A stretch of 64,000 nucleotides of DNA from Vespula vulgaris (GCF_905475345.1 NC_066586.1:4810400-4874399); one strand, 5' to 3'. Shown: positions 24,980 through 39,075, counted from the first letter of the stretch. Notes: a model not told the origin generated them from the letters alone. Made by a program: numbers and translations.

Positions 24980-25642
24980 AAAGAGTAGATAGGTATCTCT
25001 GTATGTATCTCATATATCACATATCGAGGTGCTGCGTTTTTTAATTAGCCGTACCTATTTTCCGATAAGAGAAAATATTTTTCTTTCCTTTTTCTTTTCT
25101 TTCTTTCTTTCTTTTTTTTCACCTTTTTTTTTAATAAAGAAAAAGAAATCGTTATCCAGTGGACGTACGATGGAGAGCACTCGATAGAGTTTCTACGTAC
25201 ATGCTAGGCTTTCTTTATAAGTGGACAGTGATCGATGTTTCTGAGGTTGCGAAAATAATGTAATGGGATCGAGAAAAAAAAGAAAAAAGAAAAAAAAAAT
25301 AAAGAAGGAAGAACAAAAAGAAGAAACGAACTGGAGCTTGGTTATATGTTGAAAACGAGACAGATTCATCGTTTTTATATTCTCTCTCTCCCTGTTTCTC
25401 TCTCTCTCTCTCTCTCTCGTTCCCTTTCTCGTAGTCTGAACGTAATAGATTCAATTTCTTCTCTTTTCTATGGAGAAAAGGTCAGAACTTCTTCGCCATT
25501 TTCAGTAAATGAAAGTTCAGTTGGATTATCGTACGCCGTCAATGAAGGGAGTAACGTTTCGAGAACTAGAAGCAATCGAAAGACGGTGACTCTATCTCGT
25601 GCTTAGAATCTTCAAATCAAGTAAAAGGTAAAAGTAAGAGAG

Positions 25643-25705
25643 GGGGGAAGAGAGAAGAGAGATAGAGATAGAGATAGAGATAGAGAAAGAGAGAGAAAAA
25701 GAAAA

Positions 25706-25747
<42 letters not shown>

Positions 25748-25831
25748 GCTTTCGGCAAGGGCGACGAAGTCAAAAGCGTCGGCAGAACCATCGGATTATC
25801 GAATGAGAAAGGAGAACGACAGAGAGAGTGT

Positions 25832-25889
<58 letters not shown>
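25643..25889. repeat. compound GA/GATA purine block
   Basis: Irregular GA, GATA and AAAGAG units (25643-25740), a short non-repeat segment, then about 27 perfect GA units at 25835-25889. A long strand-asymmetric purine stretch. Confidence 0.85.
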
Positions 25890-25890
<1 letters not shown>

Positions 25891-26205
25891 AAAGAGTGAG
25901 TACTATCCTATCAATAAACTGAAGCTCGGGAGTACCAGAGATATGGAAGAGATCGAAGAGTCGACGGTGCGAGAAGTGTATAATAGCAGATGAAGAAAAA
26001 AAAGATAGATGGATGGATAGACAGAGAGTAAGACAAAGAAGAAAAACAAAAGGATTGCTTTGCTGATACAGCCGGCGTAGAAATGGATCGAACAGACGAT
26101 CAAACTAAATAACGACGCAACCTAGCTATCCTCTTTCATCCTTCCCCTTATTGCCAACTTACTTTTCTCTCTAGCTTTATCCGTTCTCCCTCTTTTTTTT
26201 TCCTT

Positions 26206-26296
26206 TTTCTCTCACTTTCTCTCTTTTTCTCTTTCACTCCCTCTCTCTCTATCTATCTCTCTCTATCTCTCTTTCTATCTTTCTCTCTCTCTTTCG
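26206..26296. repeat. CT-rich tract
   Basis: CT, CTAT and CTTT units, with pyrimidines on the + strand. It leads into the candidate acceptor at 26313. Confidence 0.8.
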
Positions 26297-26313
26297 ATTC
26301 TCTTCACGTTCAG

Positions 26314-26408
26314 GCTACGAGCTTGAGATGCATTAGTGGTGTCCAATTACAGACTTCTCCGCTCCGCCCAGGGTCAGGAACATTATTCCGACGTGCCGTT
26401 AGAAAATG
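26314..26408 (+). CDS. candidate exon after CT tract, phase 0
   Basis: Over 100 bases of CT-rich tract lead into the acceptor CTTCACGTTCAG. Frame 0 is open for 31 codons (starting ATSLRCISGVQLQTS, ending near TLFRRAVRK) to a possible donor TG|GTAGCA; one codon further it meets TAG. Phase 0 is the phase left by the exon at 23497, so this could be its continuation, including as a last exon ending at the TAG. The (CT)n tract makes any following AG look like an acceptor, so the evidence is weak. Confidence 0.2.
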
Positions 26409-29400
26409 GTAGCAGAGACAAAAGTTCTCTCTATTGTTAAGAGTAAGAAGGAAAGAGAGAAAGAGAGAGAGAGAGAGAGAGAGGGATTGAGGGGGAGGGA
26501 GAGAATGAAACGCTTCTTCGTCCTCGACGCCATGCAATGAAGGCGAGCGCGTAATAAGGAGATTCAATTATGAAAGAAGAAGTAGGATCGACGGGAGATA
26601 TCTTTGAGAGATGAAAAACTTTGGGATGAAGTTTTACGCGATGGAGAATGGATATTTGTTGACCGTTGACCTTTACCCTCCAAACTTTCTTTTCTTTTCA
26701 TCGACAGTATTATACGCGTTACTCTCGTGAAATTAATTATTGGTTATGCTAACTCGTCGAACGAGCAATGGTAATAGTAGTTGTTGCGTTCAACCTATTT
26801 TGTAACTATGTTATACAAAAAAATATATGCGATAATATTAACGATGTACGTAACAACGTTAAGCCGAGATGATTTCTAACTCTGGCACTCAGCAGATTTC
26901 ATATGTCATCGTTAAAATCGAATGGGCTTTCATCATTTTTGACAATGATAACGATCATTCCTGACTTTCCCCTTTCGTTATAGACAGACGAATATATATA
27001 TATTCTTTTTTTTTTTATTAAACTCCACAATTTATTACCTGCTCTGGATCATATGTCGCTTTATATATAGCTCTATCCAAGCTAACTATGTCGATCGTTT
27101 AATTTTCTCAATTGCTTATGCGATATCGTAAAATTAACGTAGTGGTTTACTATTATGCATATGATTGAATGAAATTTAAGCATTTCAGAGATTTTCGCCA
27201 ACGATACGCCCTCGTTTAAATCGTTCGCATTCGAACGGCAATAGGGAACTTGGCCAAATTGTTCCATTTCCCTTCTTTCGATCGTCTTCCCACTTCTATT
27301 CGCATACGTACACACTATTTCTACCAACGAGTGCTCTTTATTTTCATCGATCGATATCGAGTCACCCTTTAAACTCTCGAAGGACGTCAGTCTAAATCAA
27401 CGAGAGAGAAAAAGAGAAAGAGAGAGAAAGAGAGAGAGAGAAAGAGAGAAAACGTGTATGCATGTATACTTGCATATGTGTGCGTACGTATATACGCTTA
27501 TATGTAACTCCAGCGATCAAGCCAGAATACGAGAGAAAAATAATGAACGTGAAATATCAAGGCAACGACCTTTATCGTGCTCGATCATTGTCGAGCCGTA
27601 AATCAGACCACGAGGAAAATGACAGTTCGTTGAATAACCCGATAAAACGTTTTTCGTTGTCCATTTCCGCTAAACGTACGCACTTTCTGCATATTTCATT
27701 TAATTAGGAATCGATTCAGATAGGTGAGAAAATATAATTTAACGGTGGAAAACACGTGAGTGCTCTAGCTCGTGTAGAATCTTACATGGGATAATTGAAA
27801 GTGAATGGTTTGGAAGAAGTAACAGCTTTATCGCGACATCATTTTCCGCCTTTTCTCGAAGAAGCTTGTCGATCGGGAAAGGGTTGAGTTCGAGAAAATG
27901 GCGAAAAGAGAGGGTGAGAGAATAATTCGGAAACTCCGATAGCAACGTACTCTTATCGAAAGCCTCGGGTTGCCAAGATTATCGGAACTTTACGAATTAT
28001 TCGATACTTGCGAGTCGTCTCGCTGTCTTTCTGTCTTTGTCTCTTTCTCTTTCTCTTTCTCTTTCTCTTTTCTCGATATTCGAATTGTTACCAGACCCGA
28101 TGAACCGTTTATTCTATATTATATCTGTTTTCACGTTGAAACTTTCAAACCGTGTTTTATTTTACGGAATATCGTTTTATGTTGTTATGTTGTTTCATTG
28201 TTAAAGTGGGAAAGAATATATTTCACACGTTGTGAATCTAAATGACCTCTTAAAAGTGGAAAGTATTTTTAATTAAAATTCAGCGTTATATATATTACAT
28301 ATCGCGTAAGATTAATGAATATGCGAAATAAAGGCATTGTTCTGCCCGCGACTAAAAGAAATTCCACATTTTTCCGTCGATGTTTTTTCTCTTCTCTTTT
28401 CCTCCTTTTCTTCTTTTTTCTTTTTCTTTCTGTTTCTTTCTTTCTTTTTTTTTTTTTCCAGCATCGCTACAACATCTCCATTTTGGCACTCTCACCAAAC
28501 GAGTTTCGTATCTTCTCGTTATATTTTTGATGCAAAACATCGATGGCGAAAAACACGTTCCGCCTTTTATCACGAGACATTAACGAATAACAGCTGCTTA
28601 AGAATTTTTTTTTTTAATTTCCTTGGATAAATATGTTCAAAGGCGAACGATATAAAAACTTTAAAAAAAAAAAACAGGAAATAGCCTCCAGGAGAAACCG
28701 AAAAGTGTCCATGATGAGTCGCGTTAAAAAATTAATGATTCATTAGAATCATTGAAGGAACTATCAAATTGATTTATTTGATTTTATCGTGACTTTTATA
28801 TATCTTAATTAATTCTTTGAAATGCTGACTTTTAATAAGTAACATGACTTGTGATAGAGTATGTAATAAAAACATTCGGATTTATATTCGCGAATTGTTA
28901 TATACCGAGTAAACGTAAAAAAACGTAAAAAATAATCCAATGTCGTAGCAGAGGGTTAAACTTTAATCTTTAGTTATCGCACGCGACCAAACATCTTTGA
29001 GGTAATTTAGAAGAGCCTTTGAGGCGTAACACGATCGTTGCTTGGATATTAAGCTAATGACATAGAGTACGGAGCTAGTCTGCTTATCAGCGAAATGATT
29101 TATCATAGCTATCTCGCGTACGGCAGTTTGCACTCCTTGCATTGGGAGGAAGAGAGGGTTGGATAACTAGCTGCAAAGGGGAAAGTAGCGAGTTTCTCAA
29201 ATTATAACAACCGAATTTGGAATTATCATACTTCGTTTTGCAATTTCTTATTCTCTTGCACCTAGAATTAATCTTTTTAATCGATTCGAGCAAAGATCAT
29301 CCGAGATCTTTCGACTTTTGTTTTATTATTAATTAATAATCTTGTATTGAACACAAATGAGATATGTTGTATTTGTATATTTATTCCAATTCAATATCAA

Positions 29401-30586
29401 TAATAATAAATATACAAAAGAATTGATTTTCTGCAATCGAAGAAAATGTAATACTCGATACCTTTTCCATGATTTTTCTATACCGAAGGATTCAGAAACA
29501 TGAAGACTTCGCGTTTGTTTTTCTGAATGTAAATAAAAGAATGAGAGAAAAAGCAGAAAAAAAAACTAGAAGCAAAAGCGTAGTATGGTCTGATGGATAG
29601 TTATGAATCGAGAGAAACGATAAAGTAAGGAAAAGTAGTCACGATATGCGACCATCGTTATCGGCCAGTTCTCTTATCGAGAGGAGTTTCACGAGGAAGA
29701 CAAAGACAAAGAGCAAAGATAGAGAAAAAGAGTTATTCTTTTCGTTTCTGTTTTCTTTTTTTTGCATTCTTCTTTTTTCTTTTTATTTTTCTTTTTTTTC
29801 TGGTCATTGATGGAGCAGCCGTAATTGCATAGACTCGGTTCATACGCTTTGCTCAGAGTTTATGGGTCGAGATACCGTATATTGGATTCGAAGTATGGTG
29901 AAAGGGGAGGTAAAGGGGAGGATAGATACGCGGTTCGACGTATAGAAAGCCGCAGGATACGCATCGGCGTTGATCGAACTTGTTCGTTATCGTTCGAGCC
30001 CATCATCGGCTTCGAATCGTGTGCCGTCACGTTGGTATTATGGAATAATTTTCCAAATTATATGAATCGATCCTACGGTGATCTCCGTTAGACAGGTTCA
30101 ACGTCATTAGTATTTTGCTTTGGATTTTGGATTACAAGATTATAAGGTACATCAATGTTCCTTGGTAAAATCATTGTTAATTGTTATACTTATGTAGCTG
30201 CATTACCTATTATAAAATAACTGGCTCTGGTGCCTGTAGATCGTAATGCTTTTGATAGATTGTAATTTTAAGCGACTGTATCGTAGCGATATGATAACGA
30301 TTAACCGCGCGAAAGGAAGAAAGGTAATCGATGTAAACAAAAATCTGTGCGCATTGAGCGAAAGGAATTTCAATTTCCCGATAAACCAATAAACTGTTGA
30401 AGAGGCTTTATATTCGGCTCCCAGTATCGAGCGTGCACTTCGAAATGCTTCGAGCCATTGGTACGCATACGTAAAGAGAAATATACGTAACTATACGTAT
30501 TTAGCTTCATGTGCATATCTACATATACTCACATACGAACATCATGGGGACAAACGACGTATAGGTACCTGCATGTGCTGTGAGTT

Positions 30587-30608
30587 TGTAGGTACATACC
30601 TACAACGT
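30587..30608. repeat. short perfect palindrome
   Basis: TTGTAGGTA, a CA spacer and TACCTACAA form a perfect inverted repeat with 9-base arms. It is preceded by a related TAGGTACC word about 20 bases upstream. No function assigned. Confidence 0.5.
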
Positions 30609-32792
30609 AGCTCGCAAAGCGATTTGCATTATTCCGAATTACAATCCCACTTCGGTAGTATGCTTCTACCCATATTATAAACACAAATTCTAGCATAAAA
30701 TGCCGTTGTTATCGTGACTGTACGATCTAGGAGACATTACGCGATGAAACTCACTACCGCTGTCGCCACCGTTTACCACGTGGTAGCATCGTTAACTCAA
30801 AATTAATATTTTAAACGTGTCGGGTATTAACCACCCCCAACGTGTTCCCTTCCTTTTAAATTCGTTCCTACCAGGTGAATCGAGGAAAAATTCGTTGATG
30901 GCAACTGTCGTTATTACGATAATGATATCCTCGTGAGAATTCCTACTCGTTGATGGTATCTTTTTCGTTATTTCGAATGGTATATAGACATATGGGTGAG
31001 AATTCGTCCAAGTTTTTTGTAATCATTGATACAACACTATGGTGGTGTCTTAAATTTAAAACGAGTATCTAAGACCAAACTAACCATAAGTATATTTGAT
31101 TCGACCACGAGATAATTGAAGTTTACTAAGCGATCTATTATACATACATTAATGAAATTAGACATTTTAGTTGGTAGGTACTACAAAGGGTAGAGATATT
31201 ACAATATTTAGCTTTGCGTGTTGCGTACGATGGAAAATAGATGGAATTCGTTGGATCTAAAAGAAAAACGTTATATCGTCTTATGGAACATATTCTTTAA
31301 AGAATATCATTTCATTATCTTATAACGAACGATCTACCGAACATAGAAATCTGACGTTCGTTTAACGATTAATTCGAGCTAGATTACTTTCTCTCCTATC
31401 TCGTTAATTTCCTTTGAGTGTCCTTTTCGAGTGAGCTCAACTATTTCTTAAGTGAACTAAAATAGCAATTAATCACTCGAGTCGCCGTGAAAATGAAAAA
31501 TTTTCCGTAGTACGGAATAGCGACACTGATTGCATCGCGGCGATAGAGAAAAAAGAGGAGAGAAAAGAGAGAGAAGTAGAGATGATGAAGAAAACGTGTG
31601 TTCCTTGATCAGGAACATCCGTCGCTTTTCGAATTTTTAAATAGATAAGTAATTATATTATAATTATATAAGAAGATTTATAAGAGAATATTCAGGGAGG
31701 AAAGTGTAAAATTGGTAAAGATCTTTGACGCTCATTTTTAATGATAATCCTACAATGGGGAGGAACGAATGATTATTAATTTAATAATTTAACGAGCTCT
31801 CTTTTTAGGATTCATGGATCAAGAGCTAGCTCTCTTCGTAATGTTTCTTGAACAAATCCTGAATTATTTATTATATTAATTTATCAAACAATATTATTCG
31901 CTTTTAATAATAAATTAAACAATACACGTTAACAAAGCGAACGGCGCGCAAGTTCACCTTTGAGCGGATATAAAGGACCACTAACTAACTACTAATTAAA
32001 TCCGCAAAAGAGTATTAACGGTAAACAAAGCTAAGCTTATGAGCCGTTCTCGCGAACGTTCAACGCTTTGTAACCACTAGCATATATAGTCCCATCGTCA
32101 CATCGTTTCCTCTACTTTTTCATCCTCCTTTGAAGAATTCCGTTGAAAAAAATTTTCAGAGAAGTTTTCTTTCGAATTTCTTTTCGAATGACAAACGAAC
32201 GGTTTCGCTAAACAACGTCAACGTAGTAATCAAAATTCTCTTCTCTCTCGGTTTAGTCGATGAATGTGTTCGTACGAGTGAAAAATTTTTTATAACCTTT
32301 CTCCCCCGGTTCATCGAGAGCCGTTTGAATTTTAATCGGACATGTTCGTGTTATCGATCGCAATATTCCCAGTTTATTATATATTAACGAACTATTTCGG
32401 GTTGAACGAGGAACGTTCGTTAAATGCGTTTTTTTTCGATTTTCTTCGATTCGACAGAGAGATTCATTTAAATAAAATTATTACATGATATTCTCGCTTC
32501 CTTAATTCACATTATTTAAAAGAATCTCCGGTTTTTCTTTTCTTCTTTTTTTTTTTACAAAATAAAATTTTAAAAGACCGAACGAAAGATTCGAAGGAGT
32601 TCGATGAAATGTAATACATAGGTCGATAGTATACTATGCTCTTGGAGCGGCACGTACTCTGACGTTAAAGGGCGGAGAGTGTACCGGTAGCACGCGTGCT
32701 CTTCTCCAGAGGCCTCTTTCGTTCCTTTGGAGGAAGGAGAGAAACCGTGAGGGTAAGTTCCATACCACTTTCCCTTTTTCCCTTCTACCCAC

Positions 32793-32849
32793 CTTCTGCG
32801 CGTTCTTCCATCTCCTCCTGGCATTGTGCGACACGCAAAAAGAGCTCGT
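32793..32849 (-). CDS. candidate small minus-strand exon
   Basis: On the minus strand a long CT tract ending CAATTCTCTAG leads into 57 bases with the frame ELFLRVAQCQEEMEERAE and the donor CAGAAG|GTGGGT. The leftover base fits a following minus block starting at 32741 (acceptor TTCCTTCCTCCAAAG), which stays open for about 50 codons to a TAA at about 32570. On the + strand the same area offers a competing 43-base exon (32710-32752, acceptor CTCTTCTCCAG, donor GG|GTAAGT). The two readings exclude each other. All frames of the 57-base block are open. Confidence 0.23.
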
Positions 32850-35090
32850 CTAGAGAATTGAGAGAGAAAGAGAAAGAGGGATGGAGAAATAGAGAGAGAA
32901 GTAGACAGAGATAGAGAGAGAGAGAGAGAAAGAGAAAAGATACTGACACAGCAAATAATAAAAAATGAACCACTTCCGAAAATGAGTCGTACGCAAGCAC
33001 CCCCTCCCTTTATAGAACGACTACCTCCAGGCGCTTTGTCGGATGGCACTTGTCTTGTCGTTTGAGTCCTTTTCCCAACGTATTCTCCGTCTCCTTTCTC
33101 TACCCTTTCTCTCTCTCTCTCTCTCTTTTCTTTTCTTATCTTTCTTCCAGCGATCTCCTTGCTCCACAGTTCTCTTTCGTCCTTACTTTCTTTTTATTTT
33201 TCTTTCTCTCTTCCATTCTCCTTTTCTTTTCTTCTCATTTCTACGTGGATCTACGTCTAACGGATCCTCCCAACCCAAGAAATCTTTTCTTACCATAGCT
33301 TTGTTAATTGTAACTCCACCTCTTTCTAAAAGTTCTTAGTAGAACAGGGTCAAACACAAAAGTTTGTTTCCATTGAAATACATCTTTGATATTGTTTGTT
33401 ATGCCTCATTTTTTATTATTATAAAATAAAACCCTATGTATTAATCGAAAGAATGTAAATTTGTGTTTAATGGCAAGAACTGTTACATTTTGCCATCGTT
33501 GAATTTCTAATTTCATCGAACTTTACCTCGTTGTAAAAGGAGGAAAGAGGAAAGAAAAAAAGAAACGCTTAAAGCAGGATTCACAGGAGAAAAGTTGGAG
33601 ATATCTTGCGGACGAGTGTGCGTTCGATATAAAGAAAATTCGATAGAATCCGCGTATCTAGATGTTTGTGAATTCCTAGCTATTATATTTTTCGAACGCT
33701 ATTATATACTTTTCTTTTTCTTTCTTTCTTCCATCCTTTCCCTCACCTCCTATCTTATTTCCCTTTCTCCATTACTTCCATTTTTATCTAGTTTTCGCGT
33801 GCGCTCACTCACCGAAGGGAAAAGCTTGGTGGAGAAAGTATAAACGTTTCGTTTAAATGCTTACGAATTTTAGTATGTCGTTTCTTTTTTGAAAGAATTT
33901 CTACGTACATATGTAGAAATGTATTTAAAAAGTATTCGGTCCAAGAGATGGTAAAGAAAAAACAGACTTTGTAAGAGATTCGAGTGTACCAAGAGAAAAC
34001 GTTTTCTCTTCTATTGCAACTGTTATCATATGTAGCGAAAACTACTAAATGAAGATACAATTAAAAGGATAGTCAGAGGGTTGAAAACAAGCGTACAGTT
34101 TTCGTGAGTTTGCATATTAAATTATACGCAGTATACGTTGGTATACGAAATCTCGCACATTACGCATTACTTCCTTTCGACGTTAACACGTACAAGTTCG
34201 TAAAATAAATATTATGAGGTTGAACGATATGCAATTTGGATGTGTTTATTCGTAAGCAGTTTGTGTGATAACTGTCCGAGAGACGTACATTAACGATACA
34301 CGAACATTTACGAATAAAAGTAGAAATTTTTCGTACGTCGTACGCCTAGTACACCTTGATTCATCATACCACTCAACCGATGAAACTTACGGTATTTCTT
34401 TAGTCTCTTGGATAGTCCGACCAATAACCGACTTTACCACTTATCGATACGTCGATCGATAGGAGCCTCGGCTACTGACAGCTGTCGTTGCAATTTATTT
34501 CCGAGAGTTTTCGAATCTACAAGTCCATTTTATTTCCACGTTTCACGTAAACCAACGAAAAAATTTTAAAAGGTATCGTAGATTACGCGATAAAATCAAC
34601 TTCGACACTGTTCGAACCTAACTAAAGTCAATCATATCATTTTTATCAGATCGACATGGAAGATAATTTGACGTGGAAAAGTTTCATTAAAAAATAAATA
34701 TCAAATTCTTCAATCTATTTTATATCTTACGGTGTAACGCGTAGATATACCGGCTTAGCGTATAATAATATCTATCGTAAATCCTTCGATATTTCTTGGT
34801 GTATATAAAACGTTATTACGTTCTCAGCGCGTACCCGAGATTATTAACTCGAAATTATATTATATCGCGCGTCGGCATATTTTTTAGGGACAAGATCCCT
34901 TCGGGAAAAATATAATGAGAAAATGCGACTTACGTTCCATCCTCTATCCTTTTTCTTTTTTATTTTTTTTCTTGTCCTCCTTCGTTCTCTTTCTATCGTT
35001 CTCCTGCGTTCTAAACGTTATCGAACAGGAAGAGTACAAGCAACATAGCGTAGTTGCTATACTATTTCCTACAAATATATACAGACACAT

Positions 35091-35091
35091 A

Positions 35092-35138
<47 letters not shown>

Positions 35139-35308
35139 CTAGAAGGGCCAGAGAGAAACCAACCGGTGGCGATTTGTGCCGGGAGGGAAAGAAGGTTGAC
35201 CGCGCGAGAGGGCGGACAAGTTTACGAGGTTGGCAGACGGGTGCATATTTAGTAAGTCCCCGGAGGGAATGAACAAAGAGAAAGACGATGGAAAAAGAAG
35301 AAACGTAG

Positions 35309-35348
<40 letters not shown>
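35091..35348. repeat. (CT)n and (GA)n tracts facing each other
   Basis: (CT)n at 35096-35125 and (GA)n at 35313-35348 flank the candidate exon at 35143. The two tracts are complementary and in opposite orientation, so a transcript across the region could pair with itself. Confidence 0.75.
35143..35251 (+). CDS. candidate exon with strong splice sites
   Basis: A 109-base, GC-rich block lies between a (CT)n tract ending TTGTTCTTCTAG and a perfect donor TTTA|GTAAGT. Two frames are open from end to end. One reads RAREKPTGGDLCREGKKVDR, then RTSLRGWQTGAYL. The other reads GPERNQPVAICAGRERRLTA, then REGGQVYEVGRRVHI. The phase-0 frame stops early, so it cannot directly follow the exon at 23587 except as a last exon. 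It could equally be a noncoding first exon near a promoter. Frame unresolved. Confidence 0.38.
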
Positions 35349-35352
<4 letters not shown>

Positions 35353-35652
35353 AGGGTGAGAAGCAGGTATATGTGCGTGTGTGAGAAAAAGAGAAAAAGA
35401 GAGAGAACGAGATTGTCGTAGAGTGCACGCATAAAAAAGGGGAAGCGGAGGAGAATGAAGTGGGGAGGAGGTCTCCTTGGGTGTGCGAGTTATATCGGTG
35501 GATTTTTTCTAGAGCGATAGACCTTTCGCTCGCGTACATGTGAGCGGGCGCTTCTCCTTGAGGACCCATTCATGTGCGTTTATGCGTGGCTGCGCGTGCA
35601 CGGAAGGAGAAACACAGTCTCAAGTAGGCTGTCTTTCTCCCCTTTTGCCACC

Positions 35653-35765
35653 CTCTCTCGTTCTATCTCTCTTTCTCTTTCTCTTTCTCTCTTCCTCTTT
35701 CTTTCTCTCTTTCTCTCTCTCTCTCTCTGTCTCTCTCTCTCTCTCTCTTTCTCTCTTTCACTCGC
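35653..35765. repeat. (CT)n / (CTTTCT)n pyrimidine tract
   Basis: Over 100 bases almost entirely C and T with a few interruptions. It gives Ser/Leu/Phe pseudo-peptides. Confidence 0.85.
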
Positions 35766-38700
35766 TCTTTCTATCGAGCGCGCGCGTGCTCATTGAGGGA
35801 GAATGTGCTCAACGGTGCGTATTGATTTCACGATAACTCGCTTCCCAGCGTTAGAATATTCTCCTACCTGTAAACGTTCTTCGAATAAGAATATCGCCGA
35901 TGTTCGAATACGATGGCTCTTGCACTCGCTCGACTATTTTACTTGGCGAAAACGTCTTCCGATAGGTCGAACGGATTACACAATTCAAACGAGTTACTTT
36001 AGTTAAAAGAGACATCTTTGTCGAAAGCAATCAAACCGTTCCTTCTGTTTTAACCGAGCGTCCGATCCACGATCAGAATCGTTCGAGCTTTCAAGGATTA
36101 CGAAAAGCTCGCTTATCGTTGGCAAAGTTTTGCTACCAGCTCGCGAAGAGGAATTTCCTCGCTGTTTCGATTTGACTCGTTGCAACGTTAGCGCGAAGGA
36201 GAAGAAGGTGAAACGAAAGAATCGAGAGACAATTTACCCTTTGTTTTCAATTTCTCACACTCAAATTCATATTCATTGAATTTAAAGGAATTAATGTTTA
36301 GCTTCTATTTCACTTTGTTATTCGAATTTTGTCTCATTATTATTCCGAATTCAATACCATCAATTCAACATTTTAATTTTCTAAAGAAGTCTTTGTTGAC
36401 GTTATTTCGAACTCGGTAGGCTGTGATTATCAGAAATTTCTTTTTATTTTCCGCGTTATTCTTATCCTTGTTTTTCTGTATATAATGCTATGCGCACTTT
36501 ATAATAGCGCACATATCCAGCGTACGAACGTACGCTTTAAATATGAGAGAAAGAAGAACGAAGGATCGGGTTTTCGTCATTTATTTTATGAGAAATTTAT
36601 TGAAAAATGGATTTTCGAGGAATTATCTTGAATAGTCATGGCATAGAAAAAGCTTAAACGCGAAGAACAAGCTAAAGGTGGAACGACTAAGGACATCTTC
36701 ATCAAGGAAGGCAAAAGGATAAACACACTCTTCCTTTTTCTTCTTCTTCTTCTTTCTCTACTTTAACCATGGTACGTCTCAACCAATTCCCATTAAGAAA
36801 ATCGTACGTTTCCTCTAACATTCTCTATGATCGTTCCGAACCAACTTTCTTCTAAGTCTTTACTTCTATGACTTCTTCGTTGCTGCTTTTAAATCGTAAA
36901 TCATCTTTGACTATGGTCCTTTGAAAAAGGAGGGCGTACGATTCAATCGTACGGATAAGTTTCTCGGGATTGAGAACTTTATCCTTTTGTTATCGCATGC
37001 TTTAAGTGAAACTGAGAACATCGTGATTAATGTCCAAAGTCTCGAGTAAAACGTTCTTGAAAATATCGAAAATTTTCTATCGTCTTTTCTTTCTTCTCTG
37101 TGAATCGTTTCATTGCTATATCGAAGATCATCGATACGATGGAATTTCGATTATCACGCGAACCGTTGTCTTTCGTTTTGTAACTATCGGTTGTTATCGT
37201 CTTTCTCGATAAAAATGAAATCACCTTGAGTTCATTCAGTTTATACGATAACGACAAGCTAACGACAAGCGATATGCATTTACTCAAATGACCGTGCGAA
37301 AAAGATTAAAATTACAATCGTACTCTTTCGAAAAGGTTAGCGAGATCCAGTTATCCAGTCGGATTTCTAGAAATTCAGTATCGCCTGTTCCTTTTGTGCG
37401 ACTGTTTAAAGAAACCACTTTGCAGTTTTTCCATAAAACGAATACCTGCTACCGTTCACGTCAATTCGCTCGAGAAATTGTTTTTGCAACGTGCTCGTTG
37501 GATTTTCGACTGTAAGTTCGCTCTGGTAAGCCTGCGAAATGCGAACATGTTTCCTGTCCTAACGAGTTTTCCGCATCCGAGAATAGTTATACCTTGCCAA
37601 AGGATTTCTCTTAGTTACACCGGGATTTTCTTGAGTTTCTTCTTATGAGGATCTTCAAAGATATTTCTTTAAGGGAACAGCCAATGCCAGAGCTCGACCT
37701 ATAGCTCGACGATAAGGTCTTGAATTAATATCCACGACTATAACGGTTTAATATCCTTCGAATCTCTTACGAACTTTGATTCGCCAAAAGATTGGATTTA
37801 TCAAGATTTCAGTCGCCTGCACAAGATGTGTCATTTCAGAGTGAATAGTTTTTCAACTATCGACTTTTACGTAATTCCTATCGCTATATTTCTATATAAC
37901 ATATCAACCTAGATATATCGTCTGTGAAAGGGCATACTTAATGTCACCAAACGATCGCGAAGTTAGTTTGCATTTTGTTGGATCGACGCGTTTCATATGC
38001 ATAGAATACTCGATGCGATGGGGATTCTATTGGCACAAACAAAAACGTCCGTCGATATAATAGAACGCTTTGCTCGAGCTATCTCCTGCGATCGAAGGAA
38101 ATCTATCGATCGCGATGCTCTCCGAAAGCTTTATTTCATTTCTCTAGACGTTGTAACTCGGGCGCATTAGTACTCGACGGTAGTATTTGATTTAAAAAAT
38201 ATCGATACCATCAAGGATTTTCGATGCTAAACGAAAACGAAGATTCGAAAAGAAATCCAAGAAGATCAACGATAAACTCAACGAACTGAAATAATACTCA
38301 TTTTCTTAACTTAACCGAGATCGAAATTTTACAAGTACAGATAAAATCATTTCCTAGAAATTCTTTTTATATCGATCGATAATAATCCAGGAACGATTAT
38401 TTGCTTTTTTCTTCATTTAACATACATTATCTAATACAATTTTTAATATCATTATTATCGATTAGCTCTCTTAGAATTTACTATATTTCAATCGATCCTT
38501 TTATTAATAGCAATAAATAACACGTTTTTCGTAATTATCGATTAACGAGAACGATAAGAATTTGTTCATTTTCCTTAACGCAATAAACAAAGTTTTCTTC
38601 CGCTTCGAAAATAGCTGAGAACGATGGACGATAGAAACGTTCTATGCGAGGGTTTGGTGATTCTCGATTAACAACTTCCACGGGTTGCTGCATCGCTCTC

Positions 38701-38958
38701 AAGTGCGGTTCTCACGAGTCGAAGGTAAAAGGGCTAAGAGAGTTTCAAGCTTGGCCGAGGTGTATGGTTTGAGCGCACGTATCAACTTGCCCTAGACCTT
38801 ACTTCTCGTTGTTTTACTTAAGCCTGAGCTTGCATTTCCGCGTCCCCGTAAAGAGACCTCGGATAGTCCAACCCCTCCGGTCGTGCAAAGCGCCAATGAC
38901 CCCCATCCAACGGCTTTGCTGCCTGGATTCGAGTGTCCTTCTCGTTCCCCTCCTACAC

Positions 38959-38978
38959 TTTGTCTCTCTCTCTATCTT

Positions 38979-39009
<31 letters not shown>

Positions 39010-39075
39010 TTCTCTCTTTCTCTCTCTATCTCCATCTTCTCTTTCTGTTCTTTTTCTTTTCTTCTTTGTTTTTTT
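38959..39075. repeat. CT-rich tract
   Basis: (CT)n with CTAT interruptions, grading into CTTTT-rich sequence. Confidence 0.82.

Larger units (their letters stand above)
23588..35142. other. intron or intergenic DNA
   Basis: Downstream of the last confident exon. It holds the CA/TA, GA and CT repeats listed separately, a weak acceptor-plus-ORF at 25435 (after CT tract, SERNRFNFF), poly-pyrimidine near 28385-28458, an AT-rich stretch at 28600-29450 and 31000-32520, and the ambiguous 32.57-32.85 kb island. No confident exon between 23588 and 35142. Confidence 0.45.

Noticed and set aside
32793..32849. Resemblance of ELFLRVAQCQEEMEERAE to a GoLoco motif
   Set aside because: The characteristic Arg and Asp/Glu-Gln-Arg residues after the conserved Gln are missing, so the likeness is superficial.
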